Shown: positions 35,064-44,412, counted from the stretch's first letter. The stretch is 64,000 nucleotides of DNA from Qipengyuania aestuarii (GCF_019711535.1 NZ_JAIGNP010000002.1:248001-312000), one strand, 5' to 3'. Made by a program: numbers and translations. The notes: generated from the sequence alone by a model not told the origin.

Positions 35064-36080
35064 ATGAACGATTTTTCCAAGACCGACCGCCTCATGGAAC
35101 GCGGCTCCGCCTTTCTCGGCTCGCGCTACGCAATTTTGTGCGGGGCTATGAGCTGGGTGTCCGAACGCCATCTGGTTTCCGCGATCTCCAACGCTGGTGG
35201 TTTCGGCGTGATTGCATGCGGCGCGATGACTCCCGAACAGCTCGAAACCGAAATTGCCGCGACGCAGGAGCTGACCGACAAGCCCTTCGGCGTGAACCTC
35301 ATCACCATGCACCCCCAGCTCTTTGATCTCATCGAGGTCTGCGACAAGGCTGGCGTGAGCCATGTCGTGCTGGCTGGTGGCATTCCGCCCAAGGGTAGCG
35401 TCGAAGCGATCAAGGGTGGGCAGAATCCGGCCAAGGTCATCTGCTTCGCGCCGACACTTGCGCTCGCCAAGAAGCTGCTGCGTTCGGGCGCCGATGCGCT
35501 GGTGATCGAAGGCATGGAAGCAGGTGGCCATATCGGGCCCGTATCCACCAGCGTGCTGGCGCAGGAGATGCTGCCTGAACTGAGCCAAGACCACATCATC
35601 TTCGTCGCCGGCGGAATTGGCCGGGGCAATGCGATGGCAGGTTATCTCGAGATGGGTGCTGCCGGCGTGCAGCTGGGCACGCGTTTCGCCTGCGCAAAGG
35701 AAAGCATTGCGCATGAAAACTTCAAGAAGGCCTTTTTCCGGGCCAATGCCCGCGATGCGGTCGCCAGCGTGCAGGTAGACGCCCGCCTTCCGGTCATCCC
35801 GGTGCGTGCCTTAAAGAATAAGGGCACCGAAGAATTCACCCAAAAGCAGAGGGAAGTTGCCGGAGTACTCGATCGCAACGAAATCGCGATGGAAGAGGCG
35901 CAGCTTCAGATCGAACATTACTGGGCAGGCGCCCTGCGCCGTGCGGTCATCGACGGCGACGTTGAAAACGGCAGCCTGATGGCCGGTCAGTCGGTTGGCA
36001 TGGTGAAGGAAGAAGAGCCCGCTGCGGACATCATCGCCAAGCTCATGACCCAGAGCGAGGACGCCCTTACGCGGCGCTGA
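35064..36080 (+). CDS. Nitronate monooxygenase / 2-nitropropane dioxygenase-like FMN protein
   Basis: TIM-barrel flavoprotein of 338 residues. Family signs are AILCGAMSWVSERHLVSAISNAGGFG at the N-terminus, FGVNLITMHPQ, DALVIEGMEAGGHIGPVST and IIFVAGGIGRGNAMAGYLEMGA with LGTRFACAKES. These also occur in FabK-type enoyl reductases, so the reaction is uncertain; nitronate oxidation is the common annotation. ATG 35064 is directly preceded by an in-frame GTG at 35061 that could also serve. The next gene begins two bases after its stop. Confidence 0.85.
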   Translation: MNDFSKTDRLMERGSAFLGSRYAILCGAMSWVSERHLVSAISNAGGFGVIACGAMTPEQLETEIAATQELTDKPFGVNLITMHPQLFDLIEVCDKAGVSHVVLAGGIPPKGSVEAIKGGQNPAKVICFAPTLALAKKLLRSGADALVIEGMEAGGHIGPVSTSVLAQEMLPELSQDHIIFVAGGIGRGNAMAGYLEMGAAGVQLGTRFACAKESIAHENFKKAFFRANARDAVASVQVDARLPVIPVRALKNKGTEEFTQKQREVAGVLDRNEIAMEEAQLQIEHYWAGALRRAVIDGDVENGSLMAGQSVGMVKEEEPAADIIAKLMTQSEDALTRR

Positions 36081-36081
36081 C

Positions 36082-36408
36082 ATGCTCATCCACCGCCTCG
36101 ATCTCGATGTCGCGATCTACCGCAACCGGGTGCAGCTGACGCATCTGCCGACCGACACATTCGTAGACCAGCGGGCGGAGTATGCTTTTTCGACCGACGA
36201 TTCGCTCGTCGCCCACGGCCGTTTCCTGGAGGATACGATGGTTCGCGCCATCCGCCAGATCGTGGCGACGGGCGGCTTCTCGTTGCGCGATCCCATCGCC
36301 CATGTGGTTCGGTGCGATGGGGAACTTACCGACGAGGAACGCGCGGTGATAGAAAGCGCGCTGCGTGAAACCGGCATGAAGAATGTGGTTTTCGAGCTGG
36401 GCGACTGA
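36082..36408 (+). CDS. Short protein resembling the N-terminal part of MreB
   Basis: Product of 108 residues, one base after the preceding gene and so probably co-transcribed with it. By eye it follows the order of elements in the first ~110 residues of MreB: an opening strand pair (LDVAIYRNRVQLTHLPTD) like the first phosphate hairpin, DSLVAHGRFLEDTMVRAIRQ like MreB DGVIADFxxTExMLRYFI, and HVVRCDGELTDEERAVIESA like the strand-helix PSGxTEVERRAVRDAA, ending MKNVVFELGD. The glycine-rich nucleotide loop is absent and the rest of the actin fold is missing. This is inference without alignment; otherwise the function is unknown. Confidence 0.6.
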   Translation: MLIHRLDLDVAIYRNRVQLTHLPTDTFVDQRAEYAFSTDDSLVAHGRFLEDTMVRAIRQIVATGGFSLRDPIAHVVRCDGELTDEERAVIESALRETGMKNVVFELGD

Positions 36409-36479
36409 CAATCCCAAATTGGCGCCGCCCAAGGCCTTCGCGCTTGCCAGGGCGTGGATCGCCTAAGCATTAGTCAGGC

Positions 36480-37334
36480 ATGCATGAACCCCTCGTCCTC
36501 AGTCTGTCCTGCGCGGACCGGCCCGGAATAACCGCTCGCGTCACCTCATTCCTCTTCGACCGGGGCGGCAACATACTCGAAGCGCAACAATTCAACGATC
36601 GCGCGTCTGGCTCCTTCTTCATGCGGGTCGAATTCGATCCGGGCGGGGCGGGGCGCGAACAGCTGAGGGAAGATTTTTGCGCTCTCGCCGCAGAGCTGCG
36701 GATGGAATGGAAGCTTAGTCTGCGCGATCGGCCCCGGCGCGTGCTGATCATGGTCAGCAAGTTCGATCATTGTCTGGCGGACCTCCTCTACCGCTGGCGG
36801 ATCGGGGATTTGCCGATGGTGCCAGTTGCGATCGTGTCGAATCATCCGCATGAAGCGATCGAGCATACCCATCTGGGCGATATTCCCTTCCATCACCTGC
36901 CGGTGACGGCCGCGACCAAGTCGGCTCAGGAGAAAGAGGTCCGTGAGCTTGCCGAAAATTGCGGGGCAGAACTCGTCATTCTTGCCCGATACATGCAGAT
37001 TCTATCCGACGAGCAGGCCGCCCATTTCGCCGGTCGCTGCATCAACATCCATCATTCCTTCCTGCCCGGCTTCAAGGGGGCCAAACCCTACCATCAGGCT
37101 TACGAGCGCGGGGTGAAGATGATCGGGGCAAGCGCCCATTACGTGACCGCCGATCTCGACGAGGGGCCGATCATTCATCAGGCCGCCGAACCAATCACCC
37201 ACGCAGACAGCCCCGAAGAGCTGGTGCGCAAGGGGCGTGACATCGAAAGCAGAGTTCTGGCCGAAGCCGTGCGCATGCATCTTGAGGAACGCGTTTTGTT
37301 GAACGGTCAGCGAACCGTGGTGTTTCGTAATTGA
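36480..37334 (+). CDS. purU: Formyltetrahydrofolate deformylase PurU
   Basis: Hydrolyses 10-formyl-THF to formate and THF, balancing one-carbon pools and supplying formate to PurT. 284 residues. Residues ~5-80 form an ACT domain ([20 protein letters not shown]); residues ~90-284 form the formyltransferase fold with [23 protein letters not shown], the catalytic [16 protein letters not shown] and [15 protein letters not shown]. Start ATG at 36480; the length is standard. Confidence 0.97.
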   Translation: MHEPLVLSLSCADRPGITARVTSFLFDRGGNILEAQQFNDRASGSFFMRVEFDPGGAGREQLREDFCALAAELRMEWKLSLRDRPRRVLIMVSKFDHCLADLLYRWRIGDLPMVPVAIVSNHPHEAIEHTHLGDIPFHHLPVTAATKSAQEKEVRELAENCGAELVILARYMQILSDEQAAHFAGRCINIHHSFLPGFKGAKPYHQAYERGVKMIGASAHYVTADLDEGPIIHQAAEPITHADSPEELVRKGRDIESRVLAEAVRMHLEERVLLNGQRTVVFRN

Positions 37335-37400
37335 CGCCGTCTTGCACTGCGCCTGCGCACTGCTAGGTTCGGCAGCGGACGGAGGAGTGGAGAGACCTTT

Positions 37401-38264
37401 ATGTGCGATCAGGAACAGCTTGCCCGCTGGGCGAAAAAATCGCTCAATCGCCGGACCTTTGGAGCAGGCGCGATAGCCGGTGCAGCGGCAGCCTGCGCTC
37501 CGATGGGAATGGAGAGCGGGGCTGCCGGGTCATCAGTTGTCGGCCGCAAGGTAAGCTTTCGCACAGCTGCCGGAACAATGGACGCAGAATTCTTTCACCC
37601 CGAAACGGGTACGCACCCGGGAGTGATCTTCTGGCCCGACATCGCGGGCATTCGCGAAGCGAAGCGGCAGATGGCGCGCCGACTTGCGGCGAGTGGCTAT
37701 GCGGTGCTGCTGGTCAATCCCTATTATCGCGACGTGAGCGGTGAACAGTTCGTCGATTTTGCCACCTTCGCTGCGAACAAGGGCTTCGAAACCGTGAAAC
37801 CCTGGCGCGGCAAGCTGGATGCGGAAGCGATCCAGATGGACGGGCGCGCCGCAGCAGGATGGCTGCGGTCCCAGAATGCCGTAGACAAGGCGGCGCGGAT
37901 CGGCACGCAGGGCTATTGCATGGGCGGCCCCTTCACCATCTGGACGGCGGCCGCCGCGCCCGATGTCGGCGCAGCCTGCAGCTTCCATGGGGGCGGGCTA
38001 GTGCGTGAGGGTGAAAACAGTCCGCACCGCATGCTGGATGCGGACGATCATTACCTTATCGCCATCGCCCGGAACGACGATGCCGAACAGCCGCAAGCGA
38101 AGACCGCATTGCGCAATGCGGCCAGCGCTGTTGGTGCCGCAGCCGAGATCGAAGTCTATCCTGCCGACCACGGCTGGTGCGTGCCCGACAGTCCCGCCTA
38201 TGACCGGGAAGCGGCAGAACGCGCATGGTCTCGGCTCCTGGCTACTTACGCGGAGGCCCTTTGA
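37401..38264 (+). CDS. Dienelactone-hydrolase-family protein with Tat-type lipoprotein signal
   Basis: Alpha/beta hydrolase of 287 residues. The N-terminus has a Tat-like motif (LNRRTFGAG) followed by AIAGAAAACAP, which could also be a lipobox, so the enzyme is probably exported and perhaps lipidated. The DLH core shows GVIFWPDIAGIREAKRQMAR, the nucleophile elbow GYCMGG with catalytic Cys, and ADHGWC with the catalytic His. The substrate is unknown. Its TGA shares a base with the ATG of the next gene, a serine hydrolase, so the two are probably one transcription unit. Confidence 0.88.
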   Translation: MCDQEQLARWAKKSLNRRTFGAGAIAGAAAACAPMGMESGAAGSSVVGRKVSFRTAAGTMDAEFFHPETGTHPGVIFWPDIAGIREAKRQMARRLAASGYAVLLVNPYYRDVSGEQFVDFATFAANKGFETVKPWRGKLDAEAIQMDGRAAAGWLRSQNAVDKAARIGTQGYCMGGPFTIWTAAAAPDVGAACSFHGGGLVREGENSPHRMLDADDHYLIAIARNDDAEQPQAKTALRNAASAVGAAAEIEVYPADHGWCVPDSPAYDREAAERAWSRLLATYAEAL

Positions 38265-39523
38265 TGAACCGTTTCTGGCTGGTGATGGCGGCGGTTGCCC
38301 CGCTGTTCTTGCCCACTCAATCCTGGGCGCAGGAGTTCGAGCCTGACTGCGAGCGGATCGCATCCTTCCTCGAAGCCGCAACCGAAGAGGCGCGTGTCGC
38401 CGGTGCATCCGCACTGGTGTGGAAGGATGGTTCGGAGCGGTGCTTTACCGCCGCTGGCGAGGCGGATCGCGAGGCGTCCCGCCCCTTCGCCCGCGACACG
38501 TTGGTCCAGTTCTTTTCCATGACCAAGCCTGTCACCGGGGTCGCGCTGATGACGCTGTGGGAAGATGGCAAATTCGGGCTGGACGATCCGCTCTACTGGC
38601 ATTTGCCCGAATACGAGGGGATCGAAGTGCTGACCGGCGAGACCGCCGGCGGCAAGCCCATGACCCGCAAGCCCACCAGGCCCATCACGATCCGGGATGT
38701 CCTGCGTCACACCGCAGGATTTACCTATGGCGCGAATGGCGACCCGCAGAACGCTGCGGACCGGGTGTGGGAAGATCTCCAGCCTCTGGATCCCGCCAAC
38801 ACGCTGGCCGAATTTTCACAGAAGATGGCGCAGGTCCCGCTGCTTTTCGATCCCGGAACCCATTGGCATTACAGCGCCGGTGTCGATGTGCAGGCGCGGC
38901 TGGTAGAAGTACTTTCGGGAAAGCCGCATGCCGAATATGTGCGCGAGACCATTTTCGAGCCGCTGGGAATGAACGACACCCGCTGGGCACGGTCGGATGA
39001 GGATCTGGCGCGGCTTGCCCGGATTTATACCGTGGAGGACGGCAGTTTCGAACCGCTGGCCGAGGACATCTGGCTACAGAACAATTTCAAGGGCAATCCG
39101 CTGACCATGGGCGGATCGGGCCTCGTCGGAACGGTGGACGATTACCTGCGCTTTGCGCGTATGCTGCTGAACGAGGGCACGCTTGGCGATGCGCGGATCC
39201 TTGACCCTGCGACCATCCGCCTGATGGCCACCGATCATCTCGATCCCCGCATAAGTGATGAAGACCGGTCATGGCTGGTCGGCAAGGGAAGCGGCGGCTT
39301 CGGGTTCGATTTTTTCGTGCGAACCGCTTCGCCCGCGACACCCGAGGAGAACCGCGGCACTGTTGGCGAATTCTACTGGGACGGCTGGCCGTCGATGCTG
39401 TTCTGGGTCGATCCGCGGCAGGATATGGTCGTGATCTTCGCGACGCAGAAACTGCCGTTCGACAATCAGCTACACCACGATTTTCGCGATGCAGTCTATG
39501 GTGACACCTATTCCGGAGAATAG
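38264..39523 (+). CDS. Exported serine hydrolase, beta-lactamase class C / esterase family
   Basis: Product of 419 residues. A signal peptide (FWLVMAAVAPLFLPTQSWAQ) precedes a serine-type beta-lactamase-like domain: the SxxK nucleophile motif FFSMTKPVTGVAL, ITIRDVLRHTAGFTYG, and a Tyr motif YSAGVDVQARLVEVL in the YxN position, with the third residue not Asn. VGEFYWDGWPSMLFWVDP lies near the KTG-equivalent region. It is more like carboxylesterases/LACTB proteins of this family than a resistance enzyme. ATG at 38264 overlaps the DLH stop, with GGAGG upstream. Confidence 0.9.
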   Translation: MNRFWLVMAAVAPLFLPTQSWAQEFEPDCERIASFLEAATEEARVAGASALVWKDGSERCFTAAGEADREASRPFARDTLVQFFSMTKPVTGVALMTLWEDGKFGLDDPLYWHLPEYEGIEVLTGETAGGKPMTRKPTRPITIRDVLRHTAGFTYGANGDPQNAADRVWEDLQPLDPANTLAEFSQKMAQVPLLFDPGTHWHYSAGVDVQARLVEVLSGKPHAEYVRETIFEPLGMNDTRWARSDEDLARLARIYTVEDGSFEPLAEDIWLQNNFKGNPLTMGGSGLVGTVDDYLRFARMLLNEGTLGDARILDPATIRLMATDHLDPRISDEDRSWLVGKGSGGFGFDFFVRTASPATPEENRGTVGEFYWDGWPSMLFWVDPRQDMVVIFATQKLPFDNQLHHDFRDAVYGDTYSGE

Positions 39524-39551
39524 GCGTTCCAGAATTGCCTGTGGCGCGGCT

Positions 39552-40502
39552 TCAGGCGCTCAGGCGTTCGGCAAAGCGGCCATGCTTGCGAAAGCGTGTC
39601 ATCCACTTGTCCAGAAATAGCCCGAGCGGCTTGGGTTCGATTCCGAATTTCTCGAAACCGGGCGCCTTGCTTCCGGCGACATTCCCTTCCTTGAGAAGAT
39701 TCCACTGGTCGCTGCCCATGGGCGTACCCGGAAGCGCCGCGAAGGCGGCAGAAACGCCATCGGGCAGCGGCAGGAAGGTGCGCTTGCGGCGCTGGGCGTC
39801 GGCAATGCGCTGATTGATCTCCATCATGGTGAGCTTTTCGGGACCGCCGAGTTCATAGACCATGCCGCCATGCTTGCCCGGTTGTTCGAGGCTCTGTGCG
39901 ATCGCTTCGGCCACGTCGTCAACATAGACGATCTGCAGCTGGGAATCGGGTCCGAAGACCGGCAGGATCGGCAGCTTCGAAATAAGCTCTCCGAACATGT
40001 TGAGAAAATTGTCGTCCTTGCCGAAGATGATCGAAGGCCGGATGATCGTCGCGTTCGGATAAGCCTCTTTTACCAGTTGCTCGCCAAGATGCTTGGCGCT
40101 CGCATATTCGTTTTCGGTGTCTTCATCGGGCATCTGCGCGATGGCGCTGACGTGGACGAATGCCTCCGCACCAGCCTTTTGCGCCGCTTCGGCCATCCAT
40201 CCGGGCGCCACGCCCATCAGTTTTTTCAGATTCCCTTCGAAGCTGCCCACAAGATTGACGACGGCGTCCGCACCCTCGATGCACCGTTCCACGCTCTGCC
40301 TGTCGGTCGCGTCCATGCGGACGAACTGCATCTGGCCCAGATTGGCTAGCGGCTTCAGCTTGAACGCCGCTTCGGGATGGCGGCTGCAAATCCGCAGCCG
40401 TGCCCCGCGCGAAAGCAGCGCTTGGGCCACGTAATTGCCCAGAAAGCCGGTGCCGCCCATCAGCACCACCATCTTGCCATTCAATGCACCGCTCTTGGCC
40501 AT
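39552..40502 (-). CDS. NAD(P)-binding protein, complex I NDUFA9-like family
   Basis: Atypical short-chain-dehydrogenase-like protein of 316 residues. The Rossmann motif is VVLMGGTGFLGNYVAQALL, followed by VRMDATDRQSVERCIEGADA, VHVSAIAQMPDEDTENEYASAK and RPSIIFGKDDNFLNMF, which are hallmarks of the NDUFA9-like group. In alphaproteobacteria and mitochondria such proteins associate with NADH dehydrogenase; some act as sugar-nucleotide or ubiquinone-related reductases. ATG at 40502 has AGAGAAG six bases upstream; GTG at 40508 is in frame. It stands alone after hemN. Confidence 0.9.
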   Translation of the reverse strand: MAKSGALNGKMVVLMGGTGFLGNYVAQALLSRGARLRICSRHPEAAFKLKPLANLGQMQFVRMDATDRQSVERCIEGADAVVNLVGSFEGNLKKLMGVAPGWMAEAAQKAGAEAFVHVSAIAQMPDEDTENEYASAKHLGEQLVKEAYPNATIIRPSIIFGKDDNFLNMFGELISKLPILPVFGPDSQLQIVYVDDVAEAIAQSLEQPGKHGGMVYELGGPEKLTMMEINQRIADAQRRKRTFLPLPDGVSAAFAALPGTPMGSDQWNLLKEGNVAGSKAPGFEKFGIEPKPLGLFLDKWMTRFRKHGRFAERLSA

Positions 40503-40581
40503 GTTCACTTCTCTAACAGATTGTTTAAATTGCCTGCTGCCGCCCTAGCCACAACCGGTGAACACCTGCAAGCGTTCCGCG

Positions 40582-41931
40582 CTACACGGCGGAACTGAAG
40601 CGCCGCTTGTCGGGAGTACGATGCACATCGAAGATCGCAGCGATGCTGCGCGCATAGGGTAGGCCATCGGGCAGTATTGTCAGCCATTGACGGTCGATGG
40701 CTGCAAGTCCGCGGTCGATAAATGGATATAGCGATGCGCGGGCTTCCCGCATCAGGCATGCCCCTAGCTGCGCGCGGCCATGGCAGAGCAATTGTTCGAT
40801 GACAGCTCCCCGATACCGCGCGTCGGCGGACCGCAAGATGCCGCGGTTGGCAGTAAGCGCGTTCTGCGAAGTCAGCATGCGATAGCGGCCGCTATTCTTT
40901 TCGTTCTGGGCGAGGAGGTGCGGAAAGCTGCTGACCGACGACGCGCCGAGCCCGACAAGAACCTCGCTCTGATCGTCGGTGAAGCCCTGGAAATTCCGGC
41001 GAAGCGTTCCCGCCATCGCCGCTTGGGCAAGCGGATCACCGCCGGGCTTGGCAAAATGGTCGAAGCCGATCGGGGCGAAGCCGTGGGTCACGAAATAGGC
41101 GTATCCCATCGCTGCCATCGCAAAACGCTGTTCCTGACCAGGCAGCGCTCTGGCATCGATGGCTCTTTGCCTCGCAATGATCTGCGGGACATGGGCGTAG
41201 CCGAACAGAGCCACCCGGTCGGCACCCAGCACACGGGTGCGCTGTAAGCTGTCTTCCAGATCCCCAAGCGACTGGCCAGGCAAGCCATACATCAGATCGA
41301 AATTGAGCGATGATACGCCCGCTTCGCGTAGCCAGTCCACGGATTGCACGATGCAATCTTCCGTTTGCACACGGCCGATCGCTTCCTGACAATGCGCCGA
41401 GAATGTCTGCACTCCCAGGCTGGCGCGTTCTATTCCGATCCGGCCTATCATCTCGGCCCATTCTTGCGTCATTGTGCGCGGATCGAGCTCGATCGAGATG
41501 GTGGGATCGGGGCAGGCGAAGTTGAAGAAGATACTGTCTACCAGCCCGTGGAATTGGTCGGGCTGGAGCGCGTTCGGGCTGCCGCCGCCAAAAGCGATCC
41601 GGCGAACACGCACCGTCTGCGAAAGTTGAGAGGCGACCAATCCGATTTCGGTGTGCAGGGCTCGGAGATAGGATTCCAGCCGCTGCTTGCGGCCTGCCGC
41701 TGCGGTGTTGCAGCCGCAGTAGAAACAGATTTTCTCGCAGAACGGGATATGGATATAGAGAGAGATGTCACCATCAGTCTGGCCCAGCGCCTGCCGGTGG
41801 AGGCCGGGGTCGATACCGTCGAATTCGGCAGCGGTCGGATAGCTCGTGTAGCGGGGCACGGGCTTGGCGAGAAGGTCGGGGTAATAGGTCCACATGCCAT
41901 CTTCGATGGACCGGTGAGACTCCTGCGTCAT
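40582..41931 (-). CDS. hemN: Oxygen-independent coproporphyrinogen III oxidase HemN
   Basis: Radical-SAM enzyme of 449 residues making protoporphyrinogen IX without oxygen, supplying heme when oxygen is low. The cluster motif is CEKICFYCGC (Cys 65, 69, 72), and VPRYTSYPTAAEF, IAFGGGSPNAL and DLMYGLPGQ are HemN-specific. Last gene of the cbb3 gene run. ATG at 41931 overlaps the preceding stop as ATGA, in line with the other junctions of the operon; ATG at 41895 (MWTYYPDLL) is the more usual N-terminus and lies 36 bases from an FNR-type box, so both starts may be used. Confidence 0.95.
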   Translation of the reverse strand: MTQESHRSIEDGMWTYYPDLLAKPVPRYTSYPTAAEFDGIDPGLHRQALGQTDGDISLYIHIPFCEKICFYCGCNTAAAGRKQRLESYLRALHTEIGLVASQLSQTVRVRRIAFGGGSPNALQPDQFHGLVDSIFFNFACPDPTISIELDPRTMTQEWAEMIGRIGIERASLGVQTFSAHCQEAIGRVQTEDCIVQSVDWLREAGVSSLNFDLMYGLPGQSLGDLEDSLQRTRVLGADRVALFGYAHVPQIIARQRAIDARALPGQEQRFAMAAMGYAYFVTHGFAPIGFDHFAKPGGDPLAQAAMAGTLRRNFQGFTDDQSEVLVGLGASSVSSFPHLLAQNEKNSGRYRMLTSQNALTANRGILRSADARYRGAVIEQLLCHGRAQLGACLMREARASLYPFIDRGLAAIDRQWLTILPDGLPYARSIAAIFDVHRTPDKRRFSSAV

Positions 41932-42143
41932 TGAGCCAGATCAAATTTCCTGCGGCAGCTGCCGGCGTGACAAGCCTTGCCGGGGCATAAGGGTGCGGGT
42001 GTTTTCTTGCGTTTGATGGGTATTTCGATCGCGGCGCCACTGCACAGTTTCGCCGTGATGCTGTCGCCGGAAGATGAGGGAGCGGCCGGGCTCAATGCAA
42101 GCGGCACGAGCGGCAGCAGCGCGGCATAGAGGGGGCCGCTCAT
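41928..42143 (-). CDS. Small Cys-rich exported protein between ccoS and hemN
   Basis: Product of 71 residues. The signal-like hydrophobic start (LYAALLPLVPLALSPAA) is followed by a short domain with four cysteines at 34, 53, 58 and 63, including PLCPGKACHAGSCRRKFD. It overlaps ccoS upstream and hemN downstream by ATGA, as expected of a real gene in this operon. CxxxxCHxxxC could bind a metal such as copper, or form disulfides; it is not the heme motif CxxCH. A role in cbb3 assembly is inferred from position only. Confidence 0.7.
   Translation of the reverse strand: MSGPLYAALLPLVPLALSPAAPSSSGDSITAKLCSGAAIEIPIKRKKTPAPLCPGKACHAGSCRRKFDLAQ
41931..41944. promoter_or_regulatory. FNR/FixK-type box at hemN
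   Basis: TTGAGCCAGATCAA matches TTGAT-N4-ATCAA in nine of ten positions. It lies inside the last codons of the Cys-rich gene. Its centre is 42.5 bases from the internal hemN ATG at 41895, the geometry of a class II FNR promoter with little or no leader. Confidence 0.6.
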
Positions 42144-42292
42144 TTATCGTCTTCCTCGTCGTTGATGAAAATTCGCTGGGCAGCGCCGTCCAGATCTTCG
42201 AATTGGCCTTTCCGCATCGCCCAGAAGAAAGCGGCGAGGCCGAGCAGGCCGAGGCCCAGCGCTACCGGGATGAGCAGGGCAAGACCGGTCAT
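42140..42292 (-). CDS. ccoS: cbb3 oxidase maturation protein CcoS
   Basis: Product of 50 residues: one membrane helix (LLIPVALGLGLLGLAAFFW) followed by the family signature KGQFEDLDGAAQRIF and an acidic tail. CcoS is needed for insertion of cofactors into cbb3 oxidase. It overlaps ccoI upstream and the Cys-rich gene downstream by four bases each. Too short for most gene callers. Confidence 0.93.
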   Translation of the reverse strand: MTGLALLIPVALGLGLLGLAAFFWAMRKGQFEDLDGAAQRIFINDEEDDK

Positions 42293-44412
42293 CGTGCAAT
42301 TCTCGCTAGACGCAGCGAATTGCCGACGACAACTAACGAGCTCAGCGACATGGCCACCGCCGCTATCAGCGGAGTTACCAGTCCGGCCAGCGCGAGAGGG
42401 ATGGCCAAAATATTATAGACGACGGCGAAACCGAAATTCTGCCTTATGACCCGCATGGTTCTCCGGGCCATGGTCACTGCCAGAGCAACCGGCATCAGCT
42501 CGTTGCTGAGAAAGACCGCATCAGCCGCCTGCTGGCTGATGTCGCTTGCGCTTGCCGGGGCGATAGAGGCGTGGGCGGCCGCAAGCGCGGGACTGTCGTT
42601 TATGCCATCCCCGATCATTAGCGGGCGCCTGCCGCTTGCCTTCCACCGGTTGAGCAGGGACAATTTTTCTTCCGGCAGCAATGCGGCTTCGAAATCGGTG
42701 CCAAGGATGCGCGCCACGGGGGCGACCGACGCCGCTCGATCGCCGGACACGATACGACTATCCAGCCCTTCGGCTTTAAGGCGCGCGATGACCTCGGCGC
42801 AGTCGGAGCGCAGGGGATCGGCGAAGGTGATGACGGTGGTTTTTTCGCCGACACGCAGGCTGGTCGCCAGCGCTCCGTATTCGCCAGATGGCCGTTCAAG
42901 CGCAACCGGCACAGGGCCCAGCCGCCCAGACAGCCCTATTCCTCCGCGTTCGCTGATGTCGGCGACCGGTGCGGGGGCGATCCCTTTCGCTGCCAAAAAG
43001 CGCGCGAGCCCCTTGCTCAAGGGATGGCGGCTGGTCTGTGCGAGCGCCAGTGCGATGGCTGCTTCTTCAGGTGAAAGCTCGCCGATCCGGGGCACTGGTT
43101 CGCCCAAGGTCAAGGTGCCGGTCTTGTCGAACAAGGCCATATCGACTTCCGCCAGCCGTTCGAGTGCACTGCCGTCCTTCACCAGCAGCCCGCTTTTGGC
43201 GAGCGCACCGGAGGCGACGACTTGTGCAGCCGGAACTGCAAGCCCCATGGCGCAGGGGCAGGTGATGATGAGTACGGCGATCGCGATCACAAGCGATTGA
43301 TACCACCCGGCGCCCGCTACCATCCATCCCGCGAAGGCGAGCAGGGCAAGCGAATGCACGGCAGGCGCATAAATCCGCGCTGCGCGGTCGGCTATGCGAA
43401 CGTAGCTGCTGCGTGATTGGCCTGCTTCATCCATGAGCCGGGCGATTTCGGCGAGCACGGTCTGGGAGGCGGCCGCGGTGATGCGAATGCGAACCGCACC
43501 GCCCAGATTGATGGCGCCGGCATGGGCGAGGTCACCAACCCCCGCAGGTACGGGCTGGCTTTCTCCGGTCAGCATCGAATTGTCGAAACTTGTGAGGCCT
43601 TTCTCCACCACGCCGTCCGCGGCGAGCGCCTCGCCCGGAGCGACCAGCATCAGCATGCCCGGTTCGAGATTTTCCGCCGCGATTGACGTGGAGCTTCCGT
43701 TTTCTTGCAGGACGGTCGCGCTGCGACCCATTTTCGACAGCAGGGCCCCTATCCCAGCGCGGGCTTTGTTTCGCATCGCGGAATCCAGGGCCCTGCCTGC
43801 GAGGAGGAAGAAGAGCAGCATGACTGCCCCGTCGAAATAGGCATGCGCGCCGCCGGTCAGCGTTTCATAGAGGCTCAGGCCCGTGGCCAAGAGAACGCCG
43901 ATACTGATCGGCACGTCCATATTGGTCCGCGCATTTTTCAGAGCCATGGCAGCGCTCGAGAAAAAGGGACGTCCGGAATAGGCAATCACGGGGAGGGCTA
44001 TCAGCGCCGAGAGCCAGTGGAACAGTTCGCGCGTGACACTGCCAGCGCCCGACCAGATGCTGACGGAAAGAAGCATGACGTTCATCATGCCGAAGCCGGC
44101 GACCGCTAGGGCGCGGAAAAGGGATTTGGCTTCGAGATCGTCCTGCGCCAGCGGATTATCCGAGGCAAGCTGTGCCTCGAACCCGATGCGGGCGATGGCT
44201 TCGACCAGATCCGCTTCGCTGAGATTGTGCTGGTGGCGGATGGTGACTTTCTTGGCGGAGAGGTTGACCCGCGCGGTTTCGACCCCCTCCAGCTCGCCCA
44301 GTCCGCGCTCGATCTTCGCAATGCACCCGGCACAGCGCATTCCCGGCACGGTGAAACGACTGTCGGCGAGCTGCTGGACAAGGAGGTCTTCGTGGCGGGG
44401 AGGAGCGTTCAC
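42289..44412 (-). CDS. ccoI: Copper-exporting P-type ATPase CcoI/FixI for cbb3 assembly
   Basis: Product of 707 residues. One N-terminal heavy-metal-associated domain (GMRCAGCIAKIERGL) is followed by eight membrane helices. The transmembrane metal site is CPC (ITCPCAMGLAVP), the phosphorylation site DKTGTLT and the hinge GDGINDSPALAAAHASI. It moves Cu+ across the inner membrane for the CuB centre of CcoN. GTG at 44412 overlaps the ccoH stop as GTGA. Confidence 0.96.
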   Translation of the reverse strand: MNAPPRHEDLLVQQLADSRFTVPGMRCAGCIAKIERGLGELEGVETARVNLSAKKVTIRHQHNLSEADLVEAIARIGFEAQLASDNPLAQDDLEAKSLFRALAVAGFGMMNVMLLSVSIWSGAGSVTRELFHWLSALIALPVIAYSGRPFFSSAAMALKNARTNMDVPISIGVLLATGLSLYETLTGGAHAYFDGAVMLLFFLLAGRALDSAMRNKARAGIGALLSKMGRSATVLQENGSSTSIAAENLEPGMLMLVAPGEALAADGVVEKGLTSFDNSMLTGESQPVPAGVGDLAHAGAINLGGAVRIRITAAASQTVLAEIARLMDEAGQSRSSYVRIADRAARIYAPAVHSLALLAFAGWMVAGAGWYQSLVIAIAVLIITCPCAMGLAVPAAQVVASGALAKSGLLVKDGSALERLAEVDMALFDKTGTLTLGEPVPRIGELSPEEAAIALALAQTSRHPLSKGLARFLAAKGIAPAPVADISERGGIGLSGRLGPVPVALERPSGEYGALATSLRVGEKTTVITFADPLRSDCAEVIARLKAEGLDSRIVSGDRAASVAPVARILGTDFEAALLPEEKLSLLNRWKASGRRPLMIGDGINDSPALAAAHASIAPASASDISQQAADAVFLSNELMPVALAVTMARRTMRVIRQNFGFAVVYNILAIPLALAGLVTPLIAAVAMSLSSLVVVGNSLRLARIAR

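Noticed and set aside
38264-39523. Beta-lactamase resistance gene
   Set aside because: The SxxK motif is present but the YxN and KTG patterns are not standard, and the context is a hydrolase pair without a regulator of the AmpR type; an esterase is more likely.
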